DNA from: 66-474 sp035249465
Lineage (GTDB): Bacteria; Pseudomonadota; Gammaproteobacteria; Xanthomonadales; Rhodanobacteraceae
Assembly (NCBI GenBank): GCA_035249465.1
Contig: DATFGL010000184.1
Span: 1 to 16,111 of the forward strand
Direction: 5' to 3'
Length of the DNA stretch: 16,111 nt
The stretch's first letter is position 1, and every line of letters starts with the position of its first letter. The notes below the pieces were generated by a model. It saw only the letters and a program-made list of their open reading frames with translations. It was not told the DNA's origin and did no database searches. The translations under genes were made by a program, and so were the position numbers. Below are positions 1-7,090 of this stretch, piece after piece.

Positions 1-109
1 CGTCACCCGCTTCCTGCAACTGCAACGGTTCGTCGCCGGCCAACAGATACACCGGCGCGAGATCACCCTTCGCCAGCGTCTTCAGAAAACCCTCGAAGGC
101 GTCGGCCAC
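1..109 (-). CDS. holA: DNA polymerase III subunit delta, N-terminal part (cut by window edge)
   Basis: Only the first 36 codons are inside the window. The delta subunit opens the beta clamp as part of the DNA polymerase III clamp loader. The reading begins VADAFEGFLKTLAKGD and continues into LAPVYLLAGDEPLQLQEAGD; an '(L/A)PVYLIAGxEPLL' block about 18 residues from the N terminus is the usual start of HolA. The GTG at 107-109 is chosen because an in-frame TAG lies six codons further upstream and no ATG lies between them; the resulting N terminus has normal family length. The only Shine-Dalgarno-like sequence, AGCAGG on the minus strand (118-123), ends 8 nt before GTG and lies inside the large inverted-repeat structure at 113-384. 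Gene order leuS-lptE-holA is standard in gammaproteobacteria and supports the call. Confidence 0.82.
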   Translation of the reverse strand, partial: MADAFEGFLKTLAKGDLAPVYLLAGDEPLQLQEAGD

Positions 110-112
110 GAT

Positions 113-384
113 CAGGGCCTGCTGACGCTATGCCACACGAACCGCGTTGCTTCCACAGCGGTTGCCGGACAAGACGCGCGCCGTAGCGTCATGGTGGGCC
201 CATGGTCAAGGCGTGCACTGCCGTCTGGCGGCCGCTGCGGAGCAACCCTGCGGGCCGTGGCCCATTGCCCGCATGACCGTGTCATCGTTCGTCGATGTAT
301 CGACATACATCTTCCTCACTCTTCCTTGCCCTGCGGGCAATGGGCCGACGGCGCGGCCATGTGGCATAGCGTCAACAGACCCTA
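113..384 (-). repeat. Large structured inverted-repeat element filling the lptE-holA gap
   Basis: The element is bounded by inverted repeats at 113-139 and 358-384 that match at 23 of 27 positions. All four differences are C/T transitions that become G-U wobbles in minus-strand RNA, so that transcript can form an unbroken 27-bp stem. Two further hairpins sit inside: 146-161 with 232-246 (one bulge, one wobble) and 259-273 with 332-346 (15 bp, perfect). The second has a loop containing the short palindrome GTCGATGTATCGAC at 291-304. Together they form a three-way junction. The first base pair uses the lptE TAG stop (382-384), and the opposite end lies 3 bp from the holA GTG. No convincing gene is encoded. 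It could be a MITE- or REP-like element or a cis-regulatory RNA; no clear target-site duplication is visible. Confidence 0.75.
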
Positions 385-966
385 GCCCGGGCTGGACGCG
401 GAAGCCGGCGTACTGGATGCGGAAGCCGGCATGCCGGTGCCCGACGGCGCGACGGGCGTGCCGAGGCGCGCCTGCGCTTCCAGGCGGCGCATCACCGCAT
501 CCGTCATTTCGCGTACCAGGCTGCGCTGGATGGCCTCCGTCTCGCTGGTGATCGCCGAGAACTGGGTCTGGTCGATCGCGAATTCATGCGAAAGCGAAAT
601 CGTCTGCATCGGGACGACCGTCTTGCCCTGGGCATCGGTAAGGGTGAACTGCACGTCGAAGCCCACCACGTATTCGCCCACGCGCTGCACCGCGCCGCTG
701 GTCAGCATGCGCGAGGAAAACGCTGCCACCGGCACTGCCAAGGTGGCGACGCCCTGGGTTGAAGTGTCCAGCACGTTCACCTTGCTTGCGCGCAACGCCG
801 CGGCCAGCGAACGTGGGAACTCGCCGCCGCCGCTCACCTGCAAGAACACCTGCTGCTGCATGACCGCGGGCAACGCCGCGCTGCCGCGCAGGTGGAAGCC
901 GCAGCCGGCGAGCGCAAAGCTGGTGACGATGCACGACACGAGGAGGGGCCACTTGAGGTTGCGCAT
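382..966 (-). CDS. lptE: LPS-assembly lipoprotein LptE
   Basis: The product is 194 aa. LptE plugs the LptD beta-barrel in the outer membrane and helps deliver lipopolysaccharide to the cell surface. Residues 1-21 form a lipoprotein signal peptide ending in the lipobox LAGC with the lipidated Cys22, followed at once by GFHLRGSAALP, the hallmark opening of mature LptE/RlpB. The ATG at 964-966 is preferred over an upstream in-frame ATG because it starts the signal peptide and has a GGAG ribosome-binding site 8 nt upstream. The last 25 residues are low complexity and include a heptad duplication (PASASST/PASASSP). The TAG stop is the first part of the large inverted-repeat element downstream. It lies between leuS and holA on the same strand, separated from leuS by about 245 bp, so it may have its own promoter; an ATTATG at 989-994 reads as CATAAT on the minus strand. 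Confidence 0.93.
   Translation of the reverse strand: MRNLKWPLLVSCIVTSFALAGCGFHLRGSAALPAVMQQQVFLQVSGGGEFPRSLAAALRASKVNVLDTSTQGVATLAVPVAAFSSRMLTSGAVQRVGEYVVGFDVQFTLTDAQGKTVVPMQTISLSHEFAIDQTQFSAITSETEAIQRSLVREMTDAVMRRLEAQARLGTPVAPSGTGMPASASSTPASASSPG
392..433 (-). repeat. Tandem 21-bp duplication in the 3' end of lptE
   Basis: Two adjacent 21-bp units, 392-412 and 413-433, match at 18 of 21 positions. They encode the consecutive heptads PASASST and PASASSP at the LptE C terminus. The unit is in frame, so it lengthens a flexible tail without disrupting the fold. Confidence 0.7.
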
Positions 967-1049
967 CAAATCAGCTCCATTCGCATGCATTATGCATTGG
1001 ACTCGGGATCCCAAGCGCAACGAAGGCACCGAAAACGCTTCGCTTTGCT

Positions 1050-1150
1050 TCCCCCTTCCACAGGAAGGGGACCGAGGGGGATGGCTTTACCGCCTTGGGC
1101 CGACATCCCCCCGACGCTTGCGCGTCGACCCCCTCCGTACCGAAGGGGGT
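1050..1150. repeat. Cluster of four GC-rich stem-loops between leuS and lptE (REP-like)
   Basis: The roughly 245-bp gap between leuS and lptE contains consecutive inverted repeats. CCCCTTCC/GGAAGGGG is at 1052-1059 and 1063-1070 (loop ACA). GGGGGATG/CATCCCCC is at 1076-1083 and 1104-1111. CGACGC/GCGTCG is at 1112-1117 and 1122-1127 (loop TTGC). ACCCCCT/AGGGGGT is at 1128-1134 and 1144-1150. None is followed by a clear T-run on either strand, so simple rho-independent termination is not supported. The density of palindromes resembles extragenic repeats of this order of bacteria. No coding region was seen from 967 to 1211. Confidence 0.6.
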
Positions 1151-1211
1151 GAACATCTTGCCGATGCTGTGGGTGCGCGAAAGCATAGCAGCGGCACCCA
1201 CCGGTACTGCT

Positions 1212-3941
1212 TCAACCCACAACGATATTCACGATCTTGCCCGGCACCACGACCACCTTGCGCACGGCCTTGTCGCCGATGGCCGCGACCACGCCCGGCA
1301 GCGCGCGCGCGGCGGCCTCGAGTTGTTCGCGCGGCGCATCGAGCGCGGCTTCGAGGGTGCCGCGCAGCTTGCCGTTGACCTGCACCGCCAGCGTCGCGCT
1401 GTCGCGCACCAGCGCGACCGGGTCAGCCTTCGGCCACGGCACGTCCTCGATCAGGGTTTCCTCGTGACCCAGCACCTGCCACAGCGCGTGACTCGCATGC
1501 GGCGTAAACGGGTTCAGCAGCAGCACCATGGCCTCCAGCACTTCGTGGCGCAGCGCACGGCCGGCGTCGCTCATGTCGTCGAACTTCGACAGCGCGTTCA
1601 GCAATTCCATCATCGAAGCGATCGCGGTATTGAAGTTGCGGCGGCGGCCGATGTCGTCGCCGACCTTGGCGATGGTTTCGTGCAACTGGCGGCGCATCGC
1701 TTTTTGCGCGGGGTTCAATGAAGCCGGATCGATCCCGGGATGATCGGGTTGCGACGCATGCGTAACCACGTCGCGCCAGAACCGGCGCAGGAAACGCGCC
1801 ATACCTTCGACTCCGGCCTCATTCCATTCCAGCGACTGGTCTGGCGGCGAGGCGAACATCGAGAACAGGCGCACGGTATCGGCACCGAACTTGTCGATCA
1901 TCACCTGCGGATCGACGCCGTTGTTCTTCGACTTCGACATTTTTTCCGAAGCGCCGATCGAAACCGGCTGGCCGTCGGCCTTCAGCGTCGCACCGACGAC
2001 ACGGCCGCGCTCGTCACGCTGGATGTCAACGTCGGCGGGATTGATCCAAATCTTGCCGTGGTCGCCGTCCTCGCGATGGAACGTCTCCGCCACCACCATG
2101 CCCTGGCACAGCAAGTTGGTCGTCGGCTCGTCCGAATGCACCAGCCCCGCGTCGCGCAGCAGCTTGTGATAGAAGCGGAAATACAAAAGGTGCAGGATCG
2201 CGTGTTCGATGCCGCCGATGTACTGGTCGACCGGCAGCCAATAGTTCGCGCGCGCATCAACCTGCGTCGCCGCGCCCGGCGAACAGTAGCGCGCGTAGTA
2301 CCACGACGACTCCATGAAGGTGTCGAACGTGTCGGTTTCGCGCTCGGCCGCACCGCCGCATTGCGGACACGCCGTCTTGCGCCATTCGGGATCGGATTTC
2401 AGTGGCGACTGCACACCACTGAACGCGATGTTTTCGGGGAGCACCACCGGCAACTGGTCCTCCGGCACCGGCACCGCACCGCACTTCGAGCAATGGATGA
2501 TCGGGATCGGGCAACCCCAGTAGCGCTGGCGTGACACGCCCCAGTCGCGCAGCCGCCAGTTCACCTGGCGCCCGCCGCGGCCTTCGCGCTTGAAACGTTC
2601 GGCCAGCGCGTCGAACGCTTGCCGATAATCCATGCCGTCGTACTCACCGGAATTGACCAGCGTGCCGTGCTCGGTGAACGGACCTTCGGTGATGATGCGG
2701 TTTTCGAATTCTTCCAGCAGGTCCTCGATCGGGCGCGGCTCGGCCACATCGATCGCCCTGGATTGCCCCAGCGCCGCGCTCATCGCGTCGGTGTTGTCGG
2801 CGGCATCGCGCGCAAGCTCGCGGATCACGTCGCGGATCGGATCGCTGACGATCACCATCGTGATCGGCAAGTCGTACTTTGTCGCGAATTCCCAGTCGCG
2901 CTGGTCGTGGCCCGGCACCGCCATCAACGCGCCGGTGCCGTAGTTCATCAGCACGAAATTGGCGATCCAGATCGGGATGCGCTCGCCCGTCACCGGATGC
3001 AACGCCGACAAGCCGGTATCGACGCCGCGCTTCTCGCGCGTTTCCAGCTCGGCTTCCGAAACGCCGCCCTGTTTGCATTCCTCGATGAACACCTGCAACG
3101 CGGGATTGTTGCGCGCGGCTTCGAGCGCCAGTGGATGCTCGGTGGCGACCGCGAGATAGGTCACGCCCATAAGGGTGTCAGGCCGCGTGGTGAAGACTTC
3201 CAGCGAGCCACCCCCTTCGACGTCGAAACGGATTTTCAGGCCTTCCGAGCGGCCCAGCCAGTTGCGCTGCATGATCTTGACCGCGTCTGGCCACCCGGAC
3301 AGCTTGTCCAGTCCGTCCAGCAACTCCTGCGCGTAGTCGGTGATCTTCAGGAACCATTGCGGAATCTCGCGCTTCTCGACGGCGGCGCCGGAACGCCAGC
3401 CACGGCCGTCCACGACCTGTTCGTTGGCCAGCACGGTCTGGTCGACCGGATCCCAGTTCACCACGCTGTTCTTGCGATAGACGAGCCCCTGCCTGAACAG
3501 GCGCGTGAACATGCGCTGTTCGTGCACGTAATACGACGGATCACAGGTCGCGAACTCGCGCGACCAGTCGATCGCGAAACCCATCGCCTTGAGCTGCCCG
3601 CGCATGTGCGCGATGTTCTCGCGCGTCCACTTCGCGGGCGGGATGCCACGCTTGATCGCCGCGTTCTCGGCCGGCAGCCCGAACGCATCCCACGCCATCG
3701 GCTGCAGCACGTTGCGGCCCTGCATGCGCGCAAAACGGCTGATCACGTCGCCGATCGTGTAGTTGCGCACGTGGCCCATGTGCAGCGCGCCAGACGGATA
3801 CGGCAGCATCGACAGGCAGTAATACTTTTCGCGCGCGGAGTCTTCCTTCACCTCGAACGCGCGGGTGTCGGACCAGAACTTCTGCGCGGCGGCTTCGACG
3901 GCGCTGGGGTTGTAGGCGCTGCGGTCGTAGGTTTCCTGCAT
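1212..3941 (-). CDS. leuS: Leucyl-tRNA synthetase
   Basis: The product is 909 aa; class Ia leucyl-tRNA synthetases charge tRNA-Leu in the cytosol using ATP. The HIGH motif appears as HMGH at residues 54-57 and the KMSKS loop at 667-671. The CP1 editing domain carries TTRPDT (251-256) and GHDQRDWEF (344-352), the threonine-rich and Asp-containing sites that hydrolyse mischarged tRNA. Two CxxC pairs (HCSKC and CPQC) in the region after WGCPIP suggest a zinc-binding module. The enzyme is longer than the roughly 860-aa E. coli protein; much of the excess lies around residues 366-416, where a charged helical stretch follows the editing site. The ATG at 3939-3941 starts MQETYDRSAYNP, the usual N terminus; an in-frame upstream extension to 4112 is compositionally odd and covers intergenic hairpin DNA. 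The ribosome-binding site is weak. Confidence 0.97.
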   Translation of the reverse strand: MQETYDRSAYNPSAVEAAAQKFWSDTRAFEVKEDSAREKYYCLSMLPYPSGALHMGHVRNYTIGDVISRFARMQGRNVLQPMAWDAFGLPAENAAIKRGIPPAKWTRENIAHMRGQLKAMGFAIDWSREFATCDPSYYVHEQRMFTRLFRQGLVYRKNSVVNWDPVDQTVLANEQVVDGRGWRSGAAVEKREIPQWFLKITDYAQELLDGLDKLSGWPDAVKIMQRNWLGRSEGLKIRFDVEGGGSLEVFTTRPDTLMGVTYLAVATEHPLALEAARNNPALQVFIEECKQGGVSEAELETREKRGVDTGLSALHPVTGERIPIWIANFVLMNYGTGALMAVPGHDQRDWEFATKYDLPITMVIVSDPIRDVIRELARDAADNTDAMSAALGQSRAIDVAEPRPIEDLLEEFENRIITEGPFTEHGTLVNSGEYDGMDYRQAFDALAERFKREGRGGRQVNWRLRDWGVSRQRYWGCPIPIIHCSKCGAVPVPEDQLPVVLPENIAFSGVQSPLKSDPEWRKTACPQCGGAAERETDTFDTFMESSWYYARYCSPGAATQVDARANYWLPVDQYIGGIEHAILHLLYFRFYHKLLRDAGLVHSDEPTTNLLCQGMVVAETFHREDGDHGKIWINPADVDIQRDERGRVVGATLKADGQPVSIGASEKMSKSKNNGVDPQVMIDKFGADTVRLFSMFASPPDQSLEWNEAGVEGMARFLRRFWRDVVTHASQPDHPGIDPASLNPAQKAMRRQLHETIAKVGDDIGRRRNFNTAIASMMELLNALSKFDDMSDAGRALRHEVLEAMVLLLNPFTPHASHALWQVLGHEETLIEDVPWPKADPVALVRDSATLAVQVNGKLRGTLEAALDAPREQLEAAARALPGVVAAIGDKAVRKVVVVPGKIVNIVVG

Positions 3942-3979
3942 GGCTGCTGTGCGGCGGCATCGATGGCGGGGAATGGGCC

Positions 3980-4008
3980 AGCCTACCGCAGTGCAGCAAA
4001 AGCGCCAA
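3980..4008 (-). promoter_or_regulatory. Candidate sigma-70 promoter for leuS
   Basis: On the minus strand TTGGCG (4003-4008) and TAGGCT (3980-3985) are separated by 17 bp, matching the -35 box at 4 of 6 and the -10 box at 3 of 6 positions. Transcription would begin near 3973, giving a leader of about 30 nt before the leuS ATG. The -10 match is weak, so this is a proposal only. Confidence 0.35.
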
Positions 4009-4066
4009 GCGGCGCTCGAATTGCGGTTCGTCCTGGGCGCAGGCCCATCTTGAATGAAGATGCAGC

Positions 4067-4098
4067 CGAAGTCGAAGGACAGCTGCGCTTCGACTTCG
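4067..4098. other. Perfect 11-bp hairpin in the leuS upstream region
   Basis: CGAAGTCGAAG at 4067-4077 is the exact inverse complement of CTTCGACTTCG at 4088-4098, with a 10-nt spacer. No T-run follows on either strand, so it is not an obvious terminator. It lies upstream of the proposed leuS promoter and could be a protein-binding dyad or part of a dispersed repeat. Confidence 0.6.
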
Positions 4099-4192
4099 TT
4101 CGCTTCGCTCACTACGCTCGGCGCAAACGGCTTGAATCCCAGCCCAGCCCCCTACCCGCTTGCAGCATTGACGCCACATGAACTTTCGACCT

Positions 4193-4222
4193 GCGACAGC
4201 CACCTTGCCGTCTGGTTATGAT
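4193..4222 (+). promoter_or_regulatory. Candidate sigma-70 promoter for the amidohydrolase operon
   Basis: TATGAT at 4217-4222 matches the -10 consensus at 5 of 6 positions; GCGACA at 4193-4198 matches the -35 box at 4 of 6 with an 18-bp spacer. Initiation near 4229 would leave a leader of about 24 nt containing the GAGGGGAA ribosome-binding site. Confidence 0.4.
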
Positions 4223-4252
4223 TCCCGCCTTAACCGAGACGAGGGGAACACG

Positions 4253-5632
4253 ATGCGCGCTGCGAGCCACCTTTCAAGGCTTCCACTCATTGCGGCCGTC
4301 GCCGCATTGACCATCACCGCCGCGCAGGCGGCCGATGCACCGACCGCATCGGAGTCACCGGCGCCGGAGGTCACGGTGATCCATTGCGCCCACTTGATCG
4401 ACACCGTCGCCGGAAAGATGCTTGGCGCAACCAGCATCGTCATCGACGGTCGGCGCATCAAGGAAGTGGTGGCGGGCTCGGTAAACCGTGACGGCGCCGA
4501 GGTGATCGACATGCCCGCGAACGATACCTGCATGCCGGGGCTGATCGATTCGCACACGCACCTGACGATGCAGTTCGGCAAGAGCACCTACAGCGACAAG
4601 TTCCGGCTGAACCCGGCCGATTACGCGATCCGGAGCACGGTGTACGCGCGACGCACGCTGCTGGCGGGGTTTACCGCGGTGCGCAACGTCGGTGACGAGC
4701 ACAACGAGTCGATCGCGCTGCGCAACGCGGTCAACGCGGGCGAAGTGCCGGGGCCGCGCATCTTCAGTGCCGGGCAGTTCATCGGCACCACCGGCGGCCA
4801 CGCCGATCCGACCAACGGCTTTCGCTGGGACCTGCAGGGCGATCCCGGCCCGAAGGACGGCATCATCAATTCGCCGTCCGATGCGTGGAAGGCGGTGCGC
4901 CAGCATTACAAGGACGGCGCGGACCTCATCAAGATCATGCCGTCGGGCGGCGTGCTGGATGAAAGCTCCAGTTCCGAAAACCCGCAAATGACGCTGGACG
5001 AGATCAAGGCGGTTGTCGCCGCGGCGCACGACTACGGATTCACCGTGGCCGCGCACGCGCACGGCGCCGAGGCGATCCGCCGCGCGGTGCTGGGCGGCGT
5101 CGATTCCATCGAGCACGGCACCTTCATGAATGACGAAGACATGAAACTCATGAAGGAACACGGCACCTGGCTGGTGCCGACCATCATCGCCGGCGAGTTC
5201 ACGATGGAGAAGGCGAAGGAAGGCTGGTATCCGCCGCAGGTTGCGCGCAAGGCGCTGGAAGTCGGGCCGAAGATCATGGCCACCGCGGGCAAGGCGTACA
5301 AGGCGGGCGTCAAGATCGCGTTCGGCACCGACGCCGGCGTGTACCCGCACGGCGAGAACGCGCAGGAATTCGTGTACATGGTGCAGGCGGGCATGCCGCC
5401 CATGTACGCGATCCAGGCCGCGACCACGCACGCCGCGGCACTGCTGAAACACTCGCAGGATTTCGGCAGCATCAGCGCCGGCAAATACGCTGACGTGGTG
5501 GCGGTTCCGGGCAATCCACTCGACGACATCGCACTGATGAAGAGCGTGGATTTCGTGATGAAGGAAGGCACCGTGTACAAACAGGGCGGCAAGCCCACCG
5601 GCGCCGCGCTGAAATCCAGCCTTGGAATGTGA
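4253..5632 (+). CDS. Secreted metal-dependent amidohydrolase (Xaa-Pro dipeptidase/imidazolonepropionase-like)
   Basis: The product is 459 aa. Residues 1-26 are a Sec signal peptide (basic start, hydrophobic core, cleavage after AQA), so the enzyme acts in the periplasm or outside. The mature protein has the amidohydrolase TIM-barrel metal site: HTH at 101-103, a candidate carboxylated Lys227 in LIKIMPSGG, His268 in AHAHG, His288 in SIEHGT and Asp360 in FGTDAG. This pattern fits the binuclear subfamily that includes bacterial prolidase-like enzymes hydrolysing Xaa-Arg/Lys or Xaa-Pro dipeptides; the actual substrate cannot be read from the sequence. The ATG at 4253 was chosen over one at 4178 because it begins the signal peptide and follows GAGGGGAA. 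The thioredoxin gene starts 25 nt downstream, suggesting co-transcription. Confidence 0.9.
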   Translation: MRAASHLSRLPLIAAVAALTITAAQAADAPTASESPAPEVTVIHCAHLIDTVAGKMLGATSIVIDGRRIKEVVAGSVNRDGAEVIDMPANDTCMPGLIDSHTHLTMQFGKSTYSDKFRLNPADYAIRSTVYARRTLLAGFTAVRNVGDEHNESIALRNAVNAGEVPGPRIFSAGQFIGTTGGHADPTNGFRWDLQGDPGPKDGIINSPSDAWKAVRQHYKDGADLIKIMPSGGVLDESSSSENPQMTLDEIKAVVAAAHDYGFTVAAHAHGAEAIRRAVLGGVDSIEHGTFMNDEDMKLMKEHGTWLVPTIIAGEFTMEKAKEGWYPPQVARKALEVGPKIMATAGKAYKAGVKIAFGTDAGVYPHGENAQEFVYMVQAGMPPMYAIQAATTHAAALLKHSQDFGSISAGKYADVVAVPGNPLDDIALMKSVDFVMKEGTVYKQGGKPTGAALKSSLGM

Positions 5633-5657
5633 GGCAACGGCCTCCACCTATCCGCCC

Positions 5658-6560
5658 ATGAATTTCAAACCAAAACCCGACAGCGCGACCGCGTCCGCCG
5701 ACTCGTTCGTGTTCGAAGCAGGCGAAGCCAACTTCGAAACCGATGTCTTGCAGGCGTCCTTGCAGACGCCGGTGCTGGTGGACTTCTGGGCAACGTGGTG
5801 CGGGCCGTGCAAGACGCTTGGCCCGATCCTGGAAAAACTCGCCGGTGAATACGCCGGCGCGTTCCGGCTGGCCAAGATCGACTGCGACAAGGAACAGCAG
5901 TTGGCCGGAATGTTCGGCGTGCGCAGCATCCCTACGGTCGTGTTGATCCAGGGCGGGCAGATCGTGGATGCGTTTTCCGGCGCGTTGCCGGAATCGCAAG
6001 TGCGCGAATTCCTGACGCGCCATCGCGTCGAACCCGCCGCGCGCATCGAAGCGCCCGCGCAGGAGGTCGACGAGAACGCGCCGGCCGAAACGCCGCAGGC
6101 CGCGGTCGCGCGCCTGAGCCGGGCGCTCGCCGCCGCGCCAGATGATGCGGGCCTGAAGCTCGACCTCGCACTCGCGAAAGCGCGGACGGGCGATACGGCG
6201 AACGCGCGGGCCGCGCTGGATGCCCTGCCCGTCGATCTGGCCGAGGATGATCGCACCAAGGCGCTGACCGCGCTGCTGGCGATGCAGCAGTCCGTCGCCG
6301 CGATCCCGCCAGCCGCGGATTTGCTGGCGCGCATCGAACGCGATCCGCGCGACTTCGCCGCGCTGGATGGCCTGGGCGTACGCCAATTGCTGGGCGGTGA
6401 CACCGCGGGCGCCATGCAGCATTGGCTGGCTATCCTGGCCGCCGACCGCACCTGGAATGACGGCCTCGCGCGCAAGCGCCTGCTGGACGCGTTCCGCATC
6501 GTGCACGACGAGGCATTGGTGTCGGCTACGCGCCGCAAGATGTCTTCGCTGTTGTTCTGA
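5658..6560 (+). CDS. cnoX: Thioredoxin-TPR protein, CnoX (YbbN) type chaperedoxin
   Basis: The product is 300 aa and has no signal peptide, so it is cytoplasmic. Residues about 18-122 are a thioredoxin fold with the WCGPC active site (Cys48 and Cys51) and the cis-proline SIPT at Pro92. Residues about 143-300 are alpha-helical TPR-like repeats ending in RRKMSSLLF, the usual C terminus of the YbbN/CnoX family. In E. coli this protein protects substrates from over-oxidation and hands them to GroEL; E. coli CnoX lacks the full CxxC pair, whereas this one keeps it, as in Caulobacter, implying real redox activity. The ATG at 5658 gives a normal-length N terminus but has a weak ribosome-binding site; an ATG at 5622 overlapping the upstream gene is the alternative. 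Translational coupling to the amidohydrolase gene is plausible. Confidence 0.88.
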   Translation: MNFKPKPDSATASADSFVFEAGEANFETDVLQASLQTPVLVDFWATWCGPCKTLGPILEKLAGEYAGAFRLAKIDCDKEQQLAGMFGVRSIPTVVLIQGGQIVDAFSGALPESQVREFLTRHRVEPAARIEAPAQEVDENAPAETPQAAVARLSRALAAAPDDAGLKLDLALAKARTGDTANARAALDALPVDLAEDDRTKALTALLAMQQSVAAIPPAADLLARIERDPRDFAALDGLGVRQLLGGDTAGAMQHWLAILAADRTWNDGLARKRLLDAFRIVHDEALVSATRRKMSSLLF

Positions 6561-6615
6561 AGCCGCGTACGCGCGGCACGGCTACTGCATAATTGGCGCG
6601 AAAGCAGGAGCCCGC

Positions 6616-6993
6616 ATGTTCCGCCACTTGTTCCACTATGAACACCGCAGCGAACCGTTGCTTCCATGGCGGCTGTTCCTGCTGCGCCGCGTCGGCAAGA
6701 CGGCGGCCGCCGCCACGGCGGTCATCGTGGTTTCACTGATCCTGGGCATGCTCGGCTACCGTCTGACCGAAGGCATGGGCTGGCTGAATGCCTTCCTGAA
6801 CGCGTCGATGATCCTCGGCGGCATGGGCCCGGTGGACACGTTGCACAGCGCCTCCGGCAAACTGTTCGCCGGCATCTATGCGCTTTACAGCGGCCTGGTG
6901 CTGGTCGGCACTGCCGGCCTGCTGCTGGCACCGTTCATGCATCGCCTGCTGCACCGGTTCCATCTGGAAGGTCGCCGCGAAGGCCAGGATTGA
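6616..6993 (+). CDS. Small two-TM membrane protein resembling a K+-channel pore module
   Basis: The product is 125 aa. A basic cytoplasmic N terminus is followed by TM1 (about 27-48), a short re-entrant-like hydrophobic stretch (56-67) leading to GGMGPVD (68-74), and TM2 (about 83-105), then a His/Arg-rich tail. The layout TM-pore loop-TM resembles the ion-channel-2 family, but the canonical TxGYGD filter is replaced by LGGMGP, so potassium selectivity cannot be assumed. It could equally be an uncharacterised structural membrane protein. The start is well supported by AGGAG 5 nt upstream (6606-6610). A CATAAT at 6588-6593 could be the -10 box of an internal promoter, though no good -35 is visible. 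It follows cnoX by 55 nt on the same strand. Confidence 0.75.
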   Translation: MFRHLFHYEHRSEPLLPWRLFLLRRVGKTAAAATAVIVVSLILGMLGYRLTEGMGWLNAFLNASMILGGMGPVDTLHSASGKLFAGIYALYSGLVLVGTAGLLLAPFMHRLLHRFHLEGRREGQD

Positions 6994-7090
6994 TCGCCTT
7001 GAATGCAGCGCATCGCCGCAGTCAATACCTGTCCCGGTCCGGGTCCGCTTCGGCGCGCCTGGCCTTCCGGCACGCGTGCGCGCCTTTTCC

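Larger units (their letters stand above)
3942..4252. other. Divergent intergenic region between leuS and the amidohydrolase gene
   Basis: This 311-bp stretch separates two divergently transcribed genes. It holds a perfect hairpin (4067-4098) and candidate promoters for both sides. The sequence between 4100 and 4180 is rich in CGCTTCGCTCACTACGCTCG-like alternating motifs. In-frame extensions of both neighbouring genes run into it but look non-coding. Confidence 0.6.

Noticed and set aside
147..551. Small open frames inside the 113-384 element
   Set aside because: They are Pro/Arg/Cys-rich, have no ribosome-binding site and are explained by the folded inverted-repeat structure.
3942..4112. N-terminal extension of LeuRS by 57 residues
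   Set aside because: It covers the 11-bp hairpin and the proposed promoter, and the family normally starts near MQETYDRSAYNP.
2619..4181. Plus-strand open frame of 520 codons opposite leuS, and a minus-strand one of 430 codons at 4355-5647 opposite the amidohydrolase
   Set aside because: Both are opposite well-identified enzymes and have shadow-type composition with no recognisable domain.
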